Below are positions 58,749 through 64,000 of a stretch of 64,000 nucleotides of DNA, one piece after another. Position 1 is the first letter of the stretch; the number at the start of each line of letters is the position of its first letter. Source of the stretch: Hypomesus transpacificus (Eukaryota; Chordata; Actinopteri; Osmeriformes; Osmeridae); the NCBI RefSeq assembly GCF_021917145.1, contig NC_061074.1, positions 13,621,772 to 13,685,771 on the forward strand. The letters are read 5' to 3'. The notes under the pieces are model-generated. The model did not search any database, was not told where the DNA came from, and saw only the letters and a list, made by a program, of their open reading frames with translations. The translations under genes were made by a program, and so were the position numbers.

Positions 58749-59638
58749 AACTTATATGTCAATTTCAGTGAATATGCAATAAGTTGTTCTGATGATCACA
58801 AAGGCATAGCACATGTTAAATTGTGAGCATTACAATTTATTTTATAAACTTTTGTTATTATATGATATTATAATTTTTAAATTGTATGTAATGCATATTT
58901 GTGAGTTGTGTTTGTTTTGACTTTGACTAGCTGAAAATAGTGGAAAGTCCTGAAGACTGTAATGTAGTAGCTTTGCAGTCAGACTGGCTTTACAAGTCTT
59001 TGGTTTGGTTAGATTCATACTTTATCTTGTTGTTTGTGATTCGACATACGAAGGTTAGTCGTCATTATACGTTGTCTGTAGTCTGCAGAGTAGCTGTGCT
59101 TTGCAACTACCGAAATGTCAGTTAATCAATTTTCTACATTTTTATTTGGTTCATTATGTAAAAATGTTGACTGTATTCCCCTACCCACCATAGTAAATGC
59201 CTTGTTTGTGACCACTTACTTGGCGATTAAACACAATTATGATTCTGATCAAGTCACAGGCAATCAATCACTGTCCTTAAATGGTCTGAGGTAGAAAACT
59301 GTGAATCTGTTGGAGTAATTAACAAAAACCATTTTAATAGTATCCATTGTAGTTACACCATAATAACAATGAGGCACATATGAGTAGCCTATATTATACA
59401 TAACAAGCAACACTAAAGATAATATTTAAGATAACAATTAAGCACATTACAACTTTGATGTCACATTTGAAACTGCTGTATGCTTTAGTAGCACATACTT
59501 CATCTGAATCATTAAGTATTGTTGGACTAACAAAAATGTAGGACAATTTAAAAGTTTACAGTTGTACAATGTATGGGAACATCTTTATATGAAGGTTTTT
59601 ATCATTTACTAACATGTTATGTCAAATAGAAGTCAAGG

Positions 59639-60616
59639 TTACATTGAGACAGTGTTTACTTGAACTTTCAGGCCACCTGTCCCAGGTAACTGAAAGAAGA
59701 GTTGTTTCAGTTTCACTTTAATTTCTTTACTTTTAATCCCATATATCAGTGGATTGAGGCTCGGAGAAACCACTGCAAATAGCATCCCCATCATCTGCTG
59801 AAGCAGGCGTGGACTACCTTGAAACCTATACACTAAGACAATAAATATCCCTGTGATTTCATAAATGAGAAAAACAAGCAAATGAGTGCCACACGTGTTT
59901 ATAGCCTTTAACTTAGCCCCTGGGTCTTTGTTTTTAAAGCAAGTGTAGATGATCCATGAGTAGGAATATAGAACAGAAAACAAACCAATACCCTGGTACA
60001 CTCCAGTGATTAATAAGCCGTAGATATTGTTCACACTTGTATCGGTTGCACACGTTGCTTGTAAGAGGGTAACATTGTCACAGTAGACATTCACTAAAAC
60101 AGTTTTACAGAACGGAAACCTCAACATAAGTCCTAACAACACAGTTATTAGTATAATGTCAACCAACCAAACACAAACAATTAGGTTTCCAACAAGGCCC
60201 TTTGTCAAAATAGTGTGGTATCTTAAAGGATAGCAGATAGCTACATATCGATCTAAAGCCATTACAGACAATATAAAGAGTGTGGCCCCTCCGTATATGT
60301 GAAGGCAGAATGCTTGACCAAGGCAAGCTAAGAAACTGTTATATCTGAATTCAGACATTATTTCGGACAACACCTTGGGAATCATGGCACTGATGCCTAT
60401 CAAGTCGTTGATTATTAAATTGCAAAGCAACATGTACATAGGTTCATGTAGACTTTTGTTAACAGCTATGACCAAAAGCAAAGCTAGATTACACAACACT
60501 GAAAAAGTATACAAAACAGAACCTATGAATACAAACCCTAACTTGCCATTATTGCTCAACTCCATTGCACCCATGGTGAAAACTGAGTTAAGTACATCCA
60601 TTGTATTGTTTCCCAT
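59639..60616 (-). CDS. OR11, odorant receptor (OR9/OR11 pair)
   Basis: Intact 325-residue receptor starting MGNNTMDVLNS; the upstream GTG is rejected as for OR9. It differs from OR9 by about ten nucleotides in 978, five of which change residues: Asn for His in LLCNLIIND, Asn for Thr in FRYNSF, Leu for Ile in AFCLHIYGG, Leu for Phe in YGLLITG and Gln for His in VYQGIG. All other receptor motifs are the same. Confidence 0.95.
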   Translation of the reverse strand: MGNNTMDVLNSVFTMGAMELSNNGKLGFVFIGSVLYTFSVLCNLALLLVIAVNKSLHEPMYMLLCNLIINDLIGISAMIPKVLSEIMSEFRYNSFLACLGQAFCLHIYGGATLFILSVMALDRYVAICYPLRYHTILTKGLVGNLIVCVWLVDIILITVLLGLMLRFPFCKTVLVNVYCDNVTLLQATCATDTSVNNIYGLLITGVYQGIGLFSVLYSYSWIIYTCFKNKDPGAKLKAINTCGTHLLVFLIYEITGIFIVLVYRFQGSPRLLQQMMGMLFAVVSPSLNPLIYGIKSKEIKVKLKQLFFQLPGTGGLKVQVNTVSM

Positions 60617-60832
60617 TGCAAAGTTGCAACTCACTGTTACACACCTGCAGTGAGGATGTTGAAATGTCTTCCTGATTAGTTATAATACCAGACTTTAGTG
60701 AGAGACTGTTTAAGTCAACCAACCAAGACATGCACATTGCCTTACTTCATCAAATATCTGAGGATACCTGTGGATATCTGTGAAAATGTCCCAAGAATGG
60801 TTATAATATAACACTTGTATGTGGTTATATAA
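60617..60832 (-). promoter_or_regulatory. OR11 TATA-like box and leader
   Basis: Minus-strand TTATATAA at 60832-60825, with the same leader donor context as OR9. Nearly identical by descent, so it adds no independent evidence. Confidence 0.42.
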
Positions 60833-61645
60833 GACATGTGAAGATGCATTAGTTTTGAAGGAAAGGATTGGATGATAATAATTAGGGGGAGGGGAGGTCA
60901 TCATGTTTAATGCACTAGTAATAATAACTAATAACCACCACACTAGCCCCACCAGGACAACAGTCAACCTGCTAGACTCTAGCTGAGCTGTGAACCAATA
61001 GTAGAGGAGTCACAATGTGCAATTGGCAGTGCACTGACCAATAGTTGGGTTTGGATGGTGTGTTGCTGAGCAGACGTAGCGAGAAACATCTCATGTAATT
61101 CACTGACCACCTCAAGCTAGATTCCAGTGCTTCTGAAAGCGGCACATGGACATAAGGATTCGTAAACATTCCCTAAATCATCTTGCCTACCAACACCAAT
61201 ATATGTTGTTTCTAATGTCACAACGTGTTGACAATCCTCCTGTGAGTTAGTTTGAAGTCACTGCTCAGATTACACACGAGGTGTGAGGCCTCAACGGGAG
61301 GCTCAGTACAGTGGTTGTGTTTGCTGTAGGCCTACTGCTTTCCTAACAATTTAGAAGTCAAGTTTTTTTGACCTCCCACAGTAGTAGAAACAGCACAATG
61401 GAAAGCCACTCAAAATCGAAGTTACTTGTAATCTCTGGGCATAACCGTCTACACCGACTCCGTCGGTTGCAGATGGGTATGTTTCCAGGCTGTGTATATC
61501 AACGCCCTGTATTTTTTTGTTTGCCCTTCGACTGGTTAGCTCCTGCGATTCCCACACAGCAGAAGTCTAGTTAGCTCTACAATTTACCGGGGGCCGGGGC
61601 TAAGTCTGAATCTAGGAACAAAACGAAGCACAGCTGCCAGCCAGG

Positions 61646-61913
61646 ACTGGTTCTATACGGGGGCCCACAGGGGCCAGGGCCCCTGTAAAAATGTCCCTGG
61701 CCCCCCCTGTGGCCCCCCTGAGCTGCCTGTAAGAAAAAAGTAAAGAAAAAGAAAAAAGTTTTTCTTGTTCTAGTAGTCATCATGAAATGAGGAAGGGACA
61801 TTGCGGCTAGGCAGGCTATTTTGTTTCTTCTTTTTTTTTGGGGGGGGGGGTTGGTGCCCTTTTTTCAGGCCAGAGCAACTGCCCTTCAAAATTCCTGTGC
61901 ATGTCCCATACTG
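61646..61913. mobile_element. Probable hAT-type fragment replacing copy-1 sequence
   Basis: Starts CAGGACTGGTTCTATACGGG, followed by GGGGCCAGGGCCCCTGT, a composition typical of hAT-like termini. A T-run and a G-run lie at about 61830-61850. No clear right terminus or target duplication, so this is tentative. Confidence 0.4.
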
Positions 61914-62184
61914 CAACTGTTATTGTTTATTATTGTAGGTCTAGTGTATGTTTTAAATATATCCATATCTTAATAATCAAATTCCCAAGTTGTCCTTGTT
62001 CCTTGTGTCTTTCAAACCATTCAAATAGCCTATCTTGTTGCAATCTAGTGACACATACTCAATAGTATGTTTCGTCTTCCAATTCGCTATGTGGCGCTGT
62101 CAGTTCAAACGAGGGTCCTGAAACTGCTGTCCTGAAACTACAGCCAGAGAATGTCTAATATTCACCAGAGAACCATACAGATAA

Positions 62185-63482
62185 CAGAGCTTGGAGAGTC
62201 TTGCCATTCCCTATTAAGCTCCATTGTACCGGATTTGGCTGTAGTTCCACCAGAGTCCCACTGGGGGTGATCGCGAGCGAGTGCATGTTGAATGGGAGTC
62301 TAAGGAGCTAAACGGCTAAATTGGTCTCTTTCGTCTGATTGTCATTGAGAAATCTCCGATTTGATTGTAGTTTTGCATTATGTCCTTTTGATTTCTTACA
62401 GGGTGAGTCATTGTTCCCCATAACACCCTAGCATTCTGCTAATGAATGCTGATTGGTTAGTGAAGGACTAATAGAACAATTATTTGTTTGTAAACATTCG
62501 GGATGCGCGCGCAATGTGGTTGCAGAAAACCGGGAAAGGATAGCATTTTAAATGGCAAAAGGACCACACGGATAATACAAATAGTTAGATTTAAAAAGAC
62601 CCAAAAGGTCGAGGAGGACAGCCTTTAAAAGAGAAAACGATTACCCATTGATTTGTCGCATCAGAATTTTGATTTGGGTCACGAAAGTCTTGACATTGAG
62701 TGAGAATATCGCCCGGTAGACCGCATAGTCGGGCGGAAGCCATGTCTTCACGTCATGTCAAAGTTAATAATTTTACAGTTTTACAGTCAATTCAACATCT
62801 AAAAAGTCGAGCAGGGCAGCTTTCAAGAGATATGGGAATTCTGCTTTTAGCCAGCTGGTCCGATTATTTTTGTTATTTGTCTAACACTGGCAATCTGAGT
62901 GAGACTGTGTCCCCGTTAGACTGTTTTGACGCTAGCCTCAGTCAGACTCGCTCTCTGGCAGTGTGCACAATGTTGTATTTCATTCCATTCTACACCAGCA
63001 ACGTCAGGGAGGACTGCCTAATGTAGATACGAGCCTGATGAAGATAGCCAGCATCTCGGATTTCTTTAACCGAGCCTGTTTCATTCGTCAATTGCCTGAG
63101 GTACTAACGTTAGCCAGGCTAGTTTTGCCCGGTCACTTGGTCAGGCTATTTAAGGGTATCAGGGTCAAGTGACTTTTGTGCATAGACAAGTGAAACGTAA
63201 ATGTATTTGTCCAAAGGCCAAGAGCCTCAAAAAGTTAATATCAATCCCTGCAATCCAGTGGCCAGTGATATATGATGACCTGATCGACCAGGAAGAAGTT
63301 TGTCTTTTGGAACCGACATGCGCAGTTGAGCCTGCTTGACAGTTGTCTGACATAGGGTGATAATTGGTCTATACAACCAGAGCTCCCATTCAACATGCAC
63401 TCGCTCGCGATCACCTCCAGTGGAACTCTGGTGGAACTGCAGCCTAATAGGGAGTGGCAAGGCTCTCCTTAAACAGGCTCTG
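62185..63482. mobile_element. Unidentified DNA-transposon-like element with inverted termini over 100 bp, about 1.3 kb
   Basis: The left end holds TGTAGTTCCACCAGAGTCCC and GATCGCGAGCGAGTGCATGT. The right end (about 63370-63482) carries the same blocks inverted, closing with CTCTCCTTAAACAGGCTCTG. The left terminus has lost a few bases relative to copy 1 (53133). The middle has short open frames only and nothing I recognise as a transposase, so it is probably non-autonomous. Confidence 0.55.
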
Positions 63483-63848
63483 CCTAAACGGTCAAACGTC
63501 TATGTAGTGTAAATACTTAAGTTCTTTGGGGGGGGTGGGAAAATAATAAATACAATTAATAAATATATGAGAGAGAACAATGGTTGTGCTCGCCAAAGGC
63601 CTGAACAAACCACATAATAATATAGGCTATGTGAGAGAACAAAGGTTGTGCCTGCCAAAGACAAGCACAAAAAAAACATCAGTTTGCCTCACTATGTTCT
63701 ACTAAGTCATGTTTGGTGATATGCACCTAAAACGCTTATAGGTAGCTTAGGAAAGAAGAAAGTTCTGCTTGGAAATTCCAGCCTTGGACTTTGAATGGGA
63801 CACACCTAGGCTATACAATTCCTGTGTGTAAACACAACTATAATGTGG
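63483..63848. other. Interval between the TIR element and the third OR-flank copy
   Basis: Contains two imperfect repeats around GAGAGAACAA.GGTTGTGC (about 63571 and 63634). No gene. Confidence 0.4.
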
Positions 63849-64000
63849 AAGAAAAGTCTGAATCTGTTTGAGTAATTAACAAAAACAATTTTAATAGTAT
63901 CCATTGTAGTTATACCATAATAACAACAAAGCACATGAGAAGGCTAGTCTATGTTATACATTACAAGCAACATAAAAAATAATATTTAAGATCACAATTA
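63849..64000. repeat. Start of a third copy of the OR9/OR11 downstream flank
   Basis: Matches 49145-49290 and 59295-59440 (GAGTAATTAACAAAAAC, then TTTTAATAGTATCCATTGTA) with more differences than those two show between each other. The window ends inside it. Confidence 0.85.

Larger units (their letters stand above)
58749..63115. repeat. Segmental duplication, copy 2 (contains OR11)
   Basis: Counterpart of 48606-54085, same orientation, offset about 10.15 kb at the OR gene. A few small indels occur, such as extra bases near 59250. About 0.27 kb at 61645-61913 replaces 1.37 kb of copy 1. Confidence 0.93.

Overview
The window is vertebrate genomic DNA, almost certainly from a teleost fish. Genes are split by GT-AG introns, introns are rich in micro- and minisatellites, and four recognisable vertebrate genes are followed by a dense array of fish-type odorant receptor (OR) genes. 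No species can be named from the sequence alone.

Region 1 (1-25.9 kb) is a conserved block: stim1 (-, 5' part, six coding exons, running off the left edge), rhog (+, one coding exon), pgap2 (-, five coding exons, complete) and chrna10 (+, five coding exons, complete). From what I know of human 11p15.4, the order CHRNA10-NUP98-PGAP2-RHOG-STIM1 and the relative orientations are the same, except that nup98 is missing here: only about 1 kb separates the first pgap2 coding exon from the first chrna10 coding exon. The stim1 introns carry four minisatellites, a long GA/CT microsatellite touching a 3' splice site, a tRNA-related SINE head, a broken L2/CR1-type LINE and a perfect 39-bp palindrome.

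Region 2 (25.9-64 kb) is an OR cluster: 11 intact seven-helix receptor genes and one truncated pseudogene. OR1 and OR2 (-) belong to two separate divergent lineages. OR3-OR6 (+) are one subfamily, OR7/OR8 (-) a tandem pair, OR9/OR11 (-) a very recent pair, and OR10 (+) a singleton. Most have a TATA-like box, a short non-coding first exon and one intron before the coding exon. The cluster has grown by segmental duplication: a convergent block (OR6+OR7 copied as pseudogene+OR8, period about 3.7 kb), a 5.5-kb block (OR9, copied as OR11 about 10 kb away) and the start of a third copy at the right edge. OR5 and OR6 share a 323-bp identical 5' half that looks like gene conversion. Between OR5 and OR6 lie 5' flanks of ORs whose coding exons are gone.

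Mobile elements in the cluster include two TTAA-flanked MITEs (one exactly at the chrna10 stop codon), a hAT-like MITE with an 8-bp target duplication, a solo LTR and an unidentified element of about 1.3 kb with long inverted ends. I found no convincing new biochemical system. The most interesting signals are the OR conversion tract, the orphan and duplicated OR promoters, the stop-codon MITE, the CT-repeat splice acceptor and the 7-nt coding first exon of OR1.
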